From Phoenix dactylifera (taxonomy: Eukaryota > Streptophyta > Magnoliopsida > Arecales > Arecaceae): DNA of 64,000 nucleotides. This document shows, in pieces, positions 1 through 11,500 of the stretch (within the stretch, counting starts at the first letter, position 1; each line of letters starts with the position of its first letter). The position numbers and the translations under genes are program-made. Below the pieces are notes generated by a model. The model worked only from the letters and a program-made list of their open reading frames with translations, made no database searches and was not told where the DNA came from. The stretch is taken from the NCBI RefSeq assembly GCF_009389715.1, contig NC_052394.1:23314899-23378898 (forward strand), in the 5' to 3' direction.

Positions 1-1640
1 TGAAGCATGCAGCTACATAAAGCAAAATTCAGCTCCGACCAGGGTTTGGGATAAATATCTGGCTTCATAAGATTGCCGATCAGTTGCAGTTAATAGTTTG
101 ATTGAAATGTAGAAGTGTGAAAATATTTCACTTAACCAAAGGGACTGCATGAGAGATTATACACTAGTTTTAGGATGGTAAACAAAGCAGATCAACAAGG
201 AAACAGTATTATTCCAATATAGATAAGTATTAACTTCCATGTCCTACCTATACTTAATCTAAGAATAAGCCTTAACCATTGAGACCTGAACATGATAATT
301 TAATTAAAGAAAATGGTCAGAGGTTCACAGGCCACAGAAAGCATACGACATCCCTTCCAAATACAGATGACCAAGGTCTAAAGAAAAAAAGGTTGCTTGT
401 GGGTGCTTAATGCGGAAATGATATACTCCACGCTTCTGATGTGTGGACATGCACACATACACAATCACATACACCACAGGCACACATCCATGCACAGATG
501 CACGTCCATTCGTACGTATGGATGCATATGTGCATGTGTGCAAGTAAACAGGAAATTGGATTATGTACATTCATATTTATAGAGCTGGCTCAGAAACATA
601 ATGGTAGAATTTCTTGTAGATGTTCTGGCCCACCTAGCAACAGTCACAGGGGCTCACTTATATATTCTCGTGGAGAGAGAACAATAGTGTTTGCAAGTGT
701 GTCTACATGCTTGTAGTGGTTCTGTTATGACTCCATTTTACGTTCATTTTTAGGGTATTTTTATGTTGTGATCTGATGATGCAAACTGAAAGCTGGCACG
801 CAATAAAAGGACCGTAACATGCACACTCCAGGTGCAAAGCATTGTGAGTGTGTTCACGGATGCCAGCGATCAGAAACACAAAATGTATCAGAAGTGCTGC
901 CAGAATTAAAGAGAATTTGGCGAACAAGGGTACTTATGAGCAAATGTGACATAGAAATAAAGCAAATTGTTAGTAGGTCGCAGGAGTGTAGAGCAAGAGT
1001 AGGACACAATTCCTGGAGCTTGAGAAGATGCAAGAACCTATGTTTCTTCTGCACTGGGAGACAAAATTACATTTGTCTGTCCTATTAGAATTAGGTTCAA
1101 TGACTATTAATTGTATGGCTTTTTAGCCGTTGAATAAAGTTTCAGACTCTTGTCTTTGAAGGCTAAACACTCTCAAAGTGATTATTCAAGGCCTGACCCC
1201 CCTTGAAGTGGTCATTCCAAAATCTGTTTTCTTTTGTTTTATTCTACAACACGACCAGATTCGTATCAGCATACCACTTTTCGATCCATAGGAAATACTT
1301 ATTTAATCATGTAATCTGTAAAGAAATGAGAAACCGTTCATAAGACAGTCTAGAGTCAAGACTATGGCCATGCAAGATCGATATCTGATGGTTGAAATCT
1401 ATCCAATTGCTAAATTTATGCAAGATATACAATATGAGAGATCATATCATAGAAATACATCACAAGACAAAATCGAACTCTAATTTTCTTTCGGTTTTCT
1501 TCGGTCGAAAGAACCAATCATTTGCCATGAGACAGATCGCAGACTCTAATAAACTCATAAACGTCAACGGCATCAAGGACGAAGAGAATAACAAAGCAAT
1601 AACAAAAGAATTTACAAAAGAAAACGCCCAAAAAGCGATC
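1..1640. other. No gene recognised; AT-rich sequence
   Basis: I found no conserved protein, RNA gene or clear element here. The short open frames overlap on both strands, have no recognisable domains and follow low-complexity runs, such as the CACA-rich stretch at 441-500. If the leader proposed at 1711-1835 on the minus strand is real, this stretch would be the first intron or transcribed body of a gene running off the left edge. That is inference. Confidence 0.5.
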
Positions 1641-1710
1641 CGATCGATCCCCAGATCTATGGATCTCACGAACCCTAGAAGGTTATTGGCGTTGGGAGTA
1701 CGATCTTTAC

Positions 1711-1835
1711 CTGGAGACTGGAGGAGACCTTTACGACCGCGCAGGAAGGAAGGTGGGGCGGGGCGCGAGAGAGAAGGCCGAACCGAAAATGAAGAGGAGC
1801 CCTTCAGGTTGAGGCTATAAATTGATTCCGGTTGG
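1711..1835 (-). promoter_or_regulatory. Possible first (leader) exon of a minus-strand gene leaving the window
   Basis: Read on the minus strand, this GC- and CT-rich stretch resembles a plant 5' leader. It is followed by a good donor, CAG|GTAAAGATC, with the GT at 1710-1709, and then by T-rich intron-like sequence. The base composition differs sharply from the AT-rich flanks. No coding exon is visible between here and the left edge, so the gene identity is unknown. It could also be a fortuitous GC-rich patch. Confidence 0.3.
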
Positions 1836-2080
1836 ACCGTCCAAACGATCCAAGATTATTCTAGATCATCATCGGTCCTGCATTCGAGGGCCAAGATTTT
1901 ATCTGAGTGCATAAATAAAAATTAAAATACAGCAGCATTTTTCTAATATTTTCTTTGCATACATACCCTCCTAAATATTAGAATTTATATATATATCTTT
2001 CCAAAATTAATATTTACATATATACTCTCACCAAACACTCTCATCAAAATTTATGGTAGATTCAAATTCGAGGGTTGATT

Positions 2081-2536
2081 TGATGGGAACATCAGAGCTG
2101 ATCGTCCGCCCGTCTAGTCCACCATTTTCATTAGCATTTTATTTTATTTCTGGGCTTGTTTGCATTTTATTGTTGTAGGGTTTTATTTGTATTATTTTAG
2201 AGCTTTATTGAGAATTATTTTTGTGTAAGGGATTTATGTTACTTGTTTTTGTTTGGGCTCTATATATAAGAAAGGACTTTTATCATAATTAGAATTTCGA
2301 TGAAGTGAATTAAGAATTTCTTCCTCACGTCTCTTCTCCTCTCTCTTTTTCTTCTTCTTTTTCTCTTCCTCCCTTCTTCGGTTCTTCTCTCCTCCTCCTT
2401 ATTTCTCCCTTCCTCTCTTCTACTCCTCCTTTCTTTCTTCCCCTTTCTCCTATCTTCTTTGACCGGTCGCCACAACAGCCTTACCTATTTTGGTTCTGCA
2501 TCAACATCAACCTCTCCCGTGATCGGTGTTGCATCA
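2081..2536 (+). repeat. Old solo LTR or LTR remnant, same family as the young element at 26242-28213
   Basis: The stretch starts TGATGGGAACATCAGAGC, close to the LTR start of the intron-7 element read on its own strand (TGATGGGGACATCAGAGC). It continues with the same order of blocks: a TTATTTCTGGGCTT-like segment, TTTGTGTAAGGG, a TATA segment CTCTATATATAAG near 2258, then a long CT-rich tract. It ends GCATCA followed by ACTTGG, as the young copy does before its primer-binding site. Many differences and indels mark it as much older. Orientation is +. I saw no target duplication or matching second LTR, so it is a solo LTR or a remnant. Confidence 0.6.
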
Positions 2537-2913
2537 ACTTGGCGCCACAACACCCCTTTCCCGTCTAGGTTCGTCATCATGATTGGTGTACACAGTAACA
2601 AATAGTAGATGGTCCTAAATTTATGGCCCAAATCTAACTGCTTGAGAAATAAATCAAGACTCCATACTCGGTGGAAGTAGGATTATTAGACAACCAAAAC
2701 CTGCGGAAATGCTGCTATCATGGTTCTGTAGCTCAAACAGGGTTAACTCATGTGTTTCTTTAAATAAAGTAGTGGACCCTACCTGTTTGAAATCACATAC
2801 ATTAAAACTGAGCCGCTAGCTTTTAGCAATGTTGCACAGATAATACTCTATCATGCAAAACATGTTACTTTATGAGCTATTGATGTCATCCGCATCACAC
2901 ACACACACAAAAG

Positions 2914-2926
2914 ACATAAGTTGGCT
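2914..2926. repeat. Left target-site duplication of the LINE at 2927-3763
   Basis: ACATAAGTTGGCT occurs here and again at 3764-3776, directly after the poly(A) tail. This 13-bp direct repeat is the signature of target-primed reverse transcription and fixes both ends of the insertion. Confidence 0.85.
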
Positions 2927-3763
2927 ATTGAGGAGTCGGTCGACCACGTGCTCTTCCAGTGTACATGAGCGAAGTCGGCATGACAGTGGGCAGGGATCCC
3001 GCAAGAGGTCTGGTGTGGGAGGCTTCAGTTTTTACATATGATACAGTAGTGGTTGGCTCGCCCTCGAACATGTCAGGAGGCTATCAGAGCGACTTGCACA
3101 GCTCATCAGATCTGGCTGGCCCGGAATGCCCGCACCTTCGGTGAGCGTAGGGTGTCACCGAGGTTTGTAGCGGAGTTTGCGCGAATACAGGTATTGGAAA
3201 TCAAACCTTCTTCAGATGGACCTCTGATAGCTCGGGACACCTGGGGTTCCCTCTCTGCTCCAGCAGTTCCTCGGATGGTGTTCTTCACCTGGGAACCCCC
3301 ACCCCCGAGTTTCCTCAAGGTCAACTTCGACGAATCAGTACTGGATGGAGGAGCGCAGGGTGGTGCGGGCTTTGTGATACGGGACCCGCACTCCAGGGTG
3401 GTGGCAGCAGGGGGCTATCAGTTGTTCGGCATTTCGGTTCCCGGGGCAGGGCGACTCGGCCACAGTCATCAGGTGGATCCAGGAGGGGCTGAGGGGTGTG
3501 GGCACAGACCACCCCTTAGTTCGGGATATAGGAATGATGTGTGGGGTTGGGGTGGCCGTCCAGGCCAAACATGTATTCAGAGAAGCCAATGGGGCGGCCG
3601 ATTGGGTGGCTGCCTTTGCAGCTCATCATTCTGGGTACACCCTTTGGGTGAGGGAGGGGGAGCTGCCACTGACACTCAGTGAGTTAGTGTTTTTTGATTT
3701 TATTGGATGTATTCGTACACGTATTGTATGAAAACCTGTTTCAGCAAAAAAAAAAAAAAAAAA
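2927..3763 (+). mobile_element. 5'-truncated LINE (non-LTR retrotransposon): RNase H end plus poly(A) tail
   Basis: Conceptual translation shows the C-terminal part of a plant L1-type ORF2: a stretch with IWLARNARTF, a linker, then an RNase H-like domain with FLKVNFDES, GGAGFVIRDP, DHPLVRDI and FREANGAADWVA. It stops near 3729-3731 and ends in a poly(A) run at about 3746-3763. A 13-bp target duplication flanks it. The frame is broken: about 34 codons present in the relative at 32985-33920 are missing around 3450, and the frame shifts there and near the 5' end. The copy is dead and severely 5'-truncated. LINE-encoded RNase H would normally remove RNA from RNA:DNA hybrids during retrotransposition. 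Confidence 0.85.
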
Positions 3764-3776
3764 ACATAAGTTGGCT

Positions 3777-4142
3777 CTCATATATATAATTTGAAAAAAG
3801 CCGAAATACCTGCAAGGAATTTCCTCACAAATAAATACCTACGAGGAATTTGCTCTAGTTATAACTAATTTACACTACAATAATCTCTCACAAGCCATGA
3901 TCATAAATTGTTAGAATTGAGATTATGAATTTAATGAAATAATAAAATAAAATGTGGTACTGATCATACTCGTTTCTAGTCATTGATATTATAATTGCTA
4001 TAAAGCAACATTAACCCCTCCCTCCGAAGCCAAATGAGTGCATACTTCATTACTTTGCATCCATTTAGCCAATATACTGATTGGATGTCCTCGATGTCGA
4101 TCAGTACAAAGCTGCGTGTGAACTTTAAGAATGCAACATCTT
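3777..4142. other. No feature seen
   Basis: AT-rich intergenic sequence between the LINE and the poly(T) run. I found no open frame with recognisable domains. Confidence 0.5.
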
Positions 4143-4357
4143 CTTTTCTTTTTTTTCTTTTTTTTTTTTTTTTTTTTGATACATTGGTGTCTTCTTACCT
4201 CGGGCCTTCATCCATGTCCCACAACTGAGTTTTCCATCCCATGGCTTCCATGATTAATCGAAGGCCATCAATAAAAAATTTTGAATCTCGAATATAAGCA
4301 TGCCCACCAAGTCTTAACATGCGATCCATCTCTAGCAAGATGCTGGATATATTACAC
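4143..4357 (-). pseudogene. Fragment resembling the C-terminal end of a plant PMT/DUF248 methyltransferase, with poly(A)-like tail
   Basis: On the minus strand, 4357-4195 translates without a stop to a segment containing ILLEMDRMLRLGGHAYIRD, then FIDGLRLIMEAMGWKTQLWD and DEGPR, then TAA. This closely resembles the C-terminal region of putative SAM-dependent methyltransferases of the PMT (DUF248) family, Golgi proteins linked to pectin/cell-wall methylation. That family normally continues past this point, so the end looks truncated. About 20 bases after the TAA comes an interrupted A-rich run of about 35 nt (poly-T on + at 4143-4178), like a retroposed 3' tail. An acceptor-like CAG precedes the fragment. 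I found no other exons of such a gene nearby. I read it as a retroposed or captured gene fragment. Confidence 0.55.
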
Positions 4358-4364
4358 CTGCCTC

Positions 4365-5141
4365 CTAGTAAAAGAGTGATTAGTACAATTATTCAATTTG
4401 AAACATTTACCATATGCCAAACAATGACAAATTACATAAGTAATTTCTCATCTATTTGATAAACAACCAATCATTGATTAGACAAAACAAAATAAAAAGT
4501 CTCAGTTCTCAACCCTATCATGTGTAAAGGCATTTATGTGATATATGAGAGGGGACTAAGCAAATTAAGTTTCAAATCTTATCATTAATCATTTAAATAC
4601 TAAGATTTTTTTGGACCAAATTAAAGTTTTATCATTATTTTTTTTTGTCCCTATGGGTGTTTAAAAGTTTCGTCGATTAAATGTAAGGACCGGATGCCTC
4701 TCGTCTGGTTTATCCGGTGGAGTCGCTATCTGGTCTGCCATTACTTAGGTGGTGCAGGTGTGACGTATTCATACAGGAATAGGGCTGTCACGCGGGTGGG
4801 GCTCTGCCACGGATGGAGAGGGTATGAGTAAAAAATATTCTATCCACATAGAACACTCTCCAGCAGGAAAGGGCCCAGTGAAAGTTGCTATACAGGTGAG
4901 GTTCTCCTCACCATCTCTCTTTCTTTTTTCAAAGAAAAAAAAGAAAAAAAAAAAAAAAGAAAGAAAGAAAGGAAGAAAAACGACAAGTACATATAAAATA
5001 TGCACAAACGATTTTAAGGTAACTCGTGGGTGCAAAGATTACGAAAGAGCCGCATTCCCGCATAAAAATTTCCATCCGGACGATCCGGCCTCCGAGCCGC
5101 AGTCGCACTGTCGCAGTTCGCTTCACAGTACTTCTTCAACA
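4365..5141. other. Upstream intergenic region, no gene
   Basis: AT-rich to about 4680, then mixed composition, with an A-rich tract at 4935-4980. No supported coding sequence. The right-hand end is the distal promoter of the BPM-like gene. Confidence 0.5.
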
Positions 5142-5273
5142 CCGATATTTCCGTGTATAGTCTGAAGTTGTCCAACCTCCTTTCTTTGTTTCTGCTATAA
5201 AAATCCAACCCCGATATTTCCGTGTATAGTCCTCACATATCCACCCTCCTCTTTGCTTCTGGTATAAAAATCC
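5142..5273 (+). promoter_or_regulatory. Tandemly duplicated TATA core promoter of the BPM-like gene
   Basis: Two adjacent copies of a 63-69 bp unit occur. Each starts CCGATATTTCCGTGTATAG (5142 and 5211), passes through a CCTCC/CTTT pyrimidine segment and ends in TATAAAAA (TATA boxes at about 5196 and 5263). The copies differ at several positions, so the duplication is not brand new. They lie about 310-390 bp upstream of the ATG, which suggests two alternative start sites about 67 bp apart. Start-site use is inference. Confidence 0.55.
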
Positions 5274-5533
5274 TTAAAATCTCACCTACCTTTCGCCTAC
5301 GGGCCGTAACTCCCCCACCTCTCTTCCTCCTTTCCACCCCCGGTCGTCGTCCTTTTCTGCCACCCTCTCTTCACCGCCAGTTCAGCCCGTCTTCCCAAAC
5401 TTCCGTACCAGCACCTCCTCCTCCGTTTCGACGAAGAACATCATCGAATTCCCTCATCCCTTTCGAAACCCCGGCGCCCTGGAATTCTGGCTTCCCCTCC
5501 CTCTTCCCCTCTTCGTTCCCAATCGTCAAAGAA

Positions 5534-5550
5534 TTAGGGTTAGGGTTAGG
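5534..5550 (+). promoter_or_regulatory. Telo-box (TTAGGG repeats) in the BPM leader
   Basis: TTAGGGTTAGGGTTAGG lies 35 bp upstream of the ATG at 5585. Telo-boxes (AAACCCTA and its complement) are established plant elements near transcription starts of growth and translation genes, and are bound by TRB/Myb-type factors. Function here is inferred from motif and position only. Confidence 0.5.
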
Positions 5551-5584
5551 TCGGTGACGGAGAGGCTGCCAAGTGTTTGATAAA

Positions 5585-8500
5585 ATGGCGAAGCTCGAGG
5601 AGGAGCAGGGAGGATTGAACAACCGTCAGCTCAATCCGCTGAACGTGTCGCGGTCTCGGTCGGTGTGCGAGACGGTAAACGGGTCGCACCGGTACACGGT
5701 GAAGGGGTTCTCGCTGGCGAAGGGGATGGGTCCTGGAAGGTACCTGTCCAGCGACACCTTCACCGTGGGGGGATTCCAGTGGGCCGTCTACTTCTATCCC
5801 GACGGCAAGAACCCGGAGGACAACTCCCTTTATGTCTCGGTGTTCATTGCCCTGGCGAGCGAGGGGACCGACGTGAGGGCGCTCTTCGAACTCACTCTGC
5901 TCGACCAGAGCGGCAAGGGGAGGCACAAGGTGCACAGCCACTTCGATCGGGCGCTGGAGGCCGGGCCCTACACGCTCAAGTACCGGGGGAGCATGTGGTA
6001 TGCCTCTTTCTTGCTCGCCTTGAATCTGTATTGTTGGCTGCGGTTTTGATTTTGCTCGTTGAACATTTCTTTATCATGCCTCCGTGTTTCCTCTATCGCA
6101 TCATTAATTCTTTCTTGGTCTCCGGAGTTGGATCAAAGAAAAGATTTGATTTTGCTTTTTTTTTTTAAATATTTCTCTGGGTTATTGGTACTTTAAACCC
6201 TTTTTGTAAAGCGGCTTTGGATTATTTAGAAGAAGAAGGCAATTCTGTAGTTCAGATTTAATCCTTTTTGTGGAAGCTGGTGTTAAGGAAACCAAGGAAA
6301 GAATTATTCTTGGTAGACTTGTTTCTCATGCCTTAAGGGACAATTGCTAGCGGAGTCGCTGTGCAAGTTCATGATATCAATATCATAGCATTGTATTAGA
6401 TTAATCTTCCACCCAATTGCTACAGTGTACTGCAATAGTTGAAGGGATTCTATGTTGGTCTCAATCAATGTCAATCTTCTACCGATTGTGAACACTAGGT
6501 TCCATTTAGTATCTATATATTTGCTCTACATACACTTTGCAGTCAACCACGTTTTTTCTTTTTGATCATAGTTGATTAATATGTCTTCTTCTTTTCAACA
6601 TTAAACATGGATGCTGTATATCTCAGGGGTTACAAGCGGTTTTACAGGAGGACATCCTTAGAAACATCGAATTATCTCAAGGATGATTGTCTAATTATGA
6701 ACTGCACAGTGGGTGTTGTTAGAAACCATATTGAAACACCAACACAGCTTTCAATTTCTGTACCACCACCTGACTTGGGTCAGTGTCTCAAGGAGTTGTT
6801 CATATCTGGCATTGGTTCTGACATAGATTTTGAGGTTGGTGATGAGACATTTAAAGCTCACAAGCAGATTCTTGCTGCTCGCTCGCCAGTTTTTAGTGCA
6901 CAATTTTTTGGTCTTATCGGGAATCCAAATGTGGACAAAATTGTTGTGGAGGATGTTGAACCTCCTATTTTCAAGGTAGTGGTCATGCAATTTCTGATTA
7001 TATGTTATATCTTGCTGTTTTTGATTCGATGCTATGCCTTATTATTAGAGAATGTCTAGTATGATAGTATATATATAACTTGTTTGTTGAAAAGAAACAT
7101 AAAAGTGTTCTTTTACCTGATTTTTTAAGTTCTTTAGTATATGTTTGCCAATTTTTGTCAGATTCTTTCTTGCTCCAAGTTTTATTTGGCTATGTGTTTC
7201 ATTTAAGTTTGTTGCTTCATAAAATCTCATATAGCTGAACAGATATGACAGATTGGAGGGTCTTACACAAGCTCCAGAGTTACTCGGTAGAAGATTAAGG
7301 AGGCATATGCAATTAAAATAAAACTTAAGCCTAGAATTTTGAGAATAATTATTGAATTTTAAATCTCAAAGCAAAGGATCTAGATGCTTATAAGAAAATT
7401 AGAAGAAGGGGTAACTAGGAGCTTCTTGCCTTGCCAAGAAAACCTTGTCGTTGTTAAGGAATCCACCAATTGACTCCATGAATAAGGAATTTACCAACTA
7501 GTTGCATCATTGTTCCTAGAATCCACTAGGATCACGAAGAATCCACCAGGTAGAAAGAGAGAACACCAGAGTGCTTACAGTAAAAAGAGAAGCTTTATTA
7601 ATTTTTTAATAATCTAAATCGAGTATAAGCGGAGATATTTATAGGCTCTAGGATTCCTTACAAAACTTGGGACATTTGTGTACCCTAAGCTAACTAAATT
7701 AAACTATCTTACCATTCTCGATCTTCTATAAGAAAATTGGTTTCAATGGTGACCTATCTGCCTTCGATTACCTTCTGGTGCCAATTATGGTGCTGTCGGA
7801 TGATTTGATGGTGAATAGGGTTGTCAGATTCCTAGGACTCAGATTCCATCTTGGAATAGGGCTTGAAACCTTCAGATGGTAGATGGACACCATCGAAAGC
7901 CTTCGTAAGGTGGCTAGTGCATCATCGGTTGAATTCTAATGCATTACTATTCAGTGTCAGTAAATTCTTGGTCTCTGATGATTTATTTCTAGGCTTAGCT
8001 TGATCTTGGCTTGCATGAGCTACCTTCGGCTTGGATAAGTTTGGCTCCAACGAATTGTGCATGAGGTACTCTTCATAAAGGTCTGTATTCAGTCGTTGTA
8101 GATCCTCGATAGTTATCCATGATCTTTGTGAATTGGGTCATCCTTTCCTCCACTTTACCAAAATTTTTTGATAAGCCTTCTTCTTGATCAACACTATTTC
8201 ATCATCGAGGATGGCCTCGATCTCTTTCTTCATGTGCTTTTGTGGAGGTAGATGCAAGTCAAGGTCTTCATCAAATTTTCTTGGCTTTCAAAATATGGTG
8301 AGAGGTCCACCACATTGAAGACGAGGCCGAGGTGGACGTCTTCCAAAAGGTCAGGTACGTACTTCTATATGATTTTTGACCTTGTAGGTGCAAGATGTTT
8401 AGGTTGCAAGTTGTTATGGGATCTAGGAGGATGTCACCTGGGTCAGTTGCAGACAAGCACCTTATCTCCTGGTTTGAATTGAAGACCATTGCACCTTTGA

Positions 8501-11500
8501 TTAGCTTGATCTTGTTATAGTTGATTGCTTTCTGCAATCTTCTTCTTGACTTCATGTATCTGCTTATGCTAGGAAAGTCTTCATTCTTGGTTGAAGTTCG
8601 GCTTAAAGGTGGTATAAGTACCAGGTCCTATGGTTGTCGTGATGCAAGTCCTGCCACAATATCAAACAATGATTTGCTTGCAATATAGTTCATGTTGCTC
8701 TTTTATGCTAATTCAACCTAGGGTAGGATGGAATCCCATGTGGTAGAGTTCTCCGCGACTAGGATTTGTAGCAGGTTTCCCAAACTTCTATCAACTATCT
8801 TTGGTTTAGTGACTAGCTTGGCCTGTAGTGTCTTCCAAAAGTGATCGATAAATTTAACATCTTGGCTGAATATTATGCGTCGAAGCATCCCAAACTAGGC
8901 GGTATGGGGCGTATTGTACTGGTTCGATACTGATACTCGGTACGGGTGGCGTACTGACACTCGATATACCGAAAAAAATTCCATACTGACATAGTGCTAG
9001 TGTGGCACTGGTACGAGGTCTGGTATCGAGATGTGAATCTTGGTTTTGGGTACTCCATGCAAATGGGCTACTTCCGATACGAAGCATCAGTAGCCTTCTT
9101 GGAGAATGGATCCATCACCACGAATATGGACTTGTATCTTTCTTTAGACTTGGTTAAACCTAGGACAAAATCCATGCTTAGGTCTTCCTAAGGATGTTCT
9201 TCGATGGGCAATGGCGTGTAGGATCCGGGTGTCGATGATATGAATTTGGTGGTCCGATAGGTGTGACACCATTTGATTACTTTTTGTCATATCCTTCTTC
9301 ATACTTGGCTAGAAGAGTCACTCCTCCACAAGTGCGAGCATCTTATCACACAGGCAAAGTGTTAAGCTAGCCACCGTCATGTAGCTCTTGTATGTTTTGA
9401 TCATGCATAGAGGTCCTTGGCACGCAAAGCCAATTAACCTTCTGATGGTATGCTTGTTGCTGTTTGTTGGATGGTAGCTGTTATGCCATCAGCATGCTTC
9501 AGATAGTGGTCTTCCTGTTGTCAATTTTTTCAGAATGCGTGTAGAACTTGGCTACACCAAAAATCCAGTGGCAGCAAGTGTAAGGATCTTGGGTGTGTGT
9601 GCTGCTTTGCCTTGGCTAAGTATGGTTGTGAAATCATGATTACGACTAGGTAACAGTTTGCATGGGGGCTTTCTGCAAGTGGATAGCAAGCTGAAGTCAA
9701 ACCACTTGGATAAATCTAGGCGGACCCAAACAAGCTCTCAGACCAGCCTGGATAGGGCAAGATGATCTGATTTCTCTCAACTCAAGTAGAAATAACAAGC
9801 AGAGGAAGTTACTTCAACTCCAAGCAGTATGCCTTATTCTACTTGAAAAAGGACGCGAAAGTTTTGAAAACAATTTGAAGTTTGAAAGCAACTAGAATTT
9901 CAAAAAATAAAGTCCTAATGTAACTGGATATATTTTTATCATGTAAGAATTCAAAGTAAACTAGAAATTTAAATCCTGAACAGAATATATGTCCTAACTA
10001 AGCATGCTTGCATCACAAAACTATTGAAATCTTAAAATAAAAATTGCTAGCAAGAAGAAATTAGGAAAGACTCCACTCTGATACCAAGAGAGCTAACGTA
10101 GGCTGGAGGGCCTAGCGCTAGATTTAGAGATACACAATAGAAGATTAGGCAAGCATTTGCTATTAAAATAAAACTTAAGCCTTGAATTTTGAAAGCAGTT
10201 ATTGAAGATAAAAAGTAAACACAAAGGATTTTGATGCTAAGAAAGAAACTGGAAGAAGGGCTAATTAGTAGCTTCTTGCCTTGCTATCAAGAGGGCCTTG
10301 TCATCACTAAGGATTCCACCACCTAACATATTTGAGATGCTCCATGACTAAGTGCTCCACCAACTAGCCATGTCATCGTCCACGGAATCCACCAGGGTCA
10401 CATAGGATTTACCAAGTAGAAAGAAAGCACCAGTGTCTCTAATTAAAGAGAAGCTTTATTATTTTCAATGATTAAAATTGAGTACAAGAAAGGGTATTAT
10501 AGGCTCTGGGGTCTCTTACAAAGCTAGGGATGTTTAGGTACCCTCAGAGTTCGAAAAGAACAAGAAAAACAACTCCTATGCTAACTAAATTATCTTGCTA
10601 CTTTTGGCCTTCTAGGAGAAAATTGGTTCCGACCATGACCTATCCACCATCATTGTCTTATGATTCCAAGTGCGGTGGATGATATGACAATGAATAGGGC
10701 TACCATCAGGTCCCCAACTCCTCAGAATAAGGCTTGAAACCTTTAGACAATAGGTGGCTATAATCGCAAGCCTTCTGATGGTGCCTAGTGCATTGTTAGT
10801 TGAATTTTGATGATGCACCATTCATGTCAATAGATTCTTGGGTCCTATGATTTATTGTTGGGTCTAGCTTGATCTCAGCCTACATTAAGATCTTGTCAAA
10901 TTCTCCAGTAACCATAACCAAAATCCTCATAGTTTCAAGGTAGCTTTACATATTCTTCAAAATTTCTTCTATTAGGGCTACATCATTGTCAAAACAGATT
11001 TTATTTGAAATCGTTCCTCACAACCTCTGCCCTTGTGCCCTTCTCCTATTTTAGACTTGTACACAAAGTGGAGTCCTTCTCATTTTAGGGTTAATGTAGT
11101 TCAGGTTGAATATGGCTTGCCATTGTAGAACATACGATATTGGTAGCGAACCTATAGTCAGTATGGGGGGTGTATCAAATTTAGGAATTGACCGTACGAA
11201 CACTGTACTAGCATGGTACTGTTATGAATATTGAAAGTGGTACTACTAACAATTATTCATAGAAGTGTTTCGAGATTTTTGTTGGATTGAGCATACTTCT
11301 AGGACTTGATTTTTAATTAAGAAGAGTAATATTGCCTTTTGAAGGCGTGACTGGGGGCATCCAGAATTGCATGCCTCAAAGCTACTTCAAGCCCAAGACT
11401 TTTGGTTTATCTTGTTTGGTCCCAATGTTGCTCAAATGTTTGGTTAAGATTCACCGATTTCTTTATTAAACATATTTTTGTGCACCGACGCACTTGATTA

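Larger units (their letters stand above)
7231..10895 (-). mobile_element. Decayed Ty3/gypsy chromovirus in BPM intron 2
   Basis: Two diverged direct repeats of about 0.8 kb (about 7231-8025 and 10091-10895) share ordered blocks, including AAAATAAAACTTAAGCCT, TAGCTTCTTGCCTTGC-like text and AGAGAAGCTTTATT. I read them as LTRs. Just left of the right repeat, 10086-10076 on the minus strand reads TGGTATCAGAG, the start of the initiator-Met tRNA primer-binding site. The integrase and chromodomain remnants between them read on the minus strand and lie next to the left (3') LTR, as expected. No gag, protease or reverse transcriptase could be read, so the element is internally deleted and mutated. 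It does not interrupt the gene because it sits in an intron. LTR ends are approximate. Confidence 0.75.

Noticed and set aside
1392..1820. 142-codon plus-strand ORF
   Set aside because: It mixes AT-rich and GC-rich halves without homology. The GC-rich half reads better as a minus-strand leader.
5665..6168. Long alternate-frame ORF over BPM exon 1
   Set aside because: It lies in another frame of GC-rich coding DNA, and only the MATH frame has homology.
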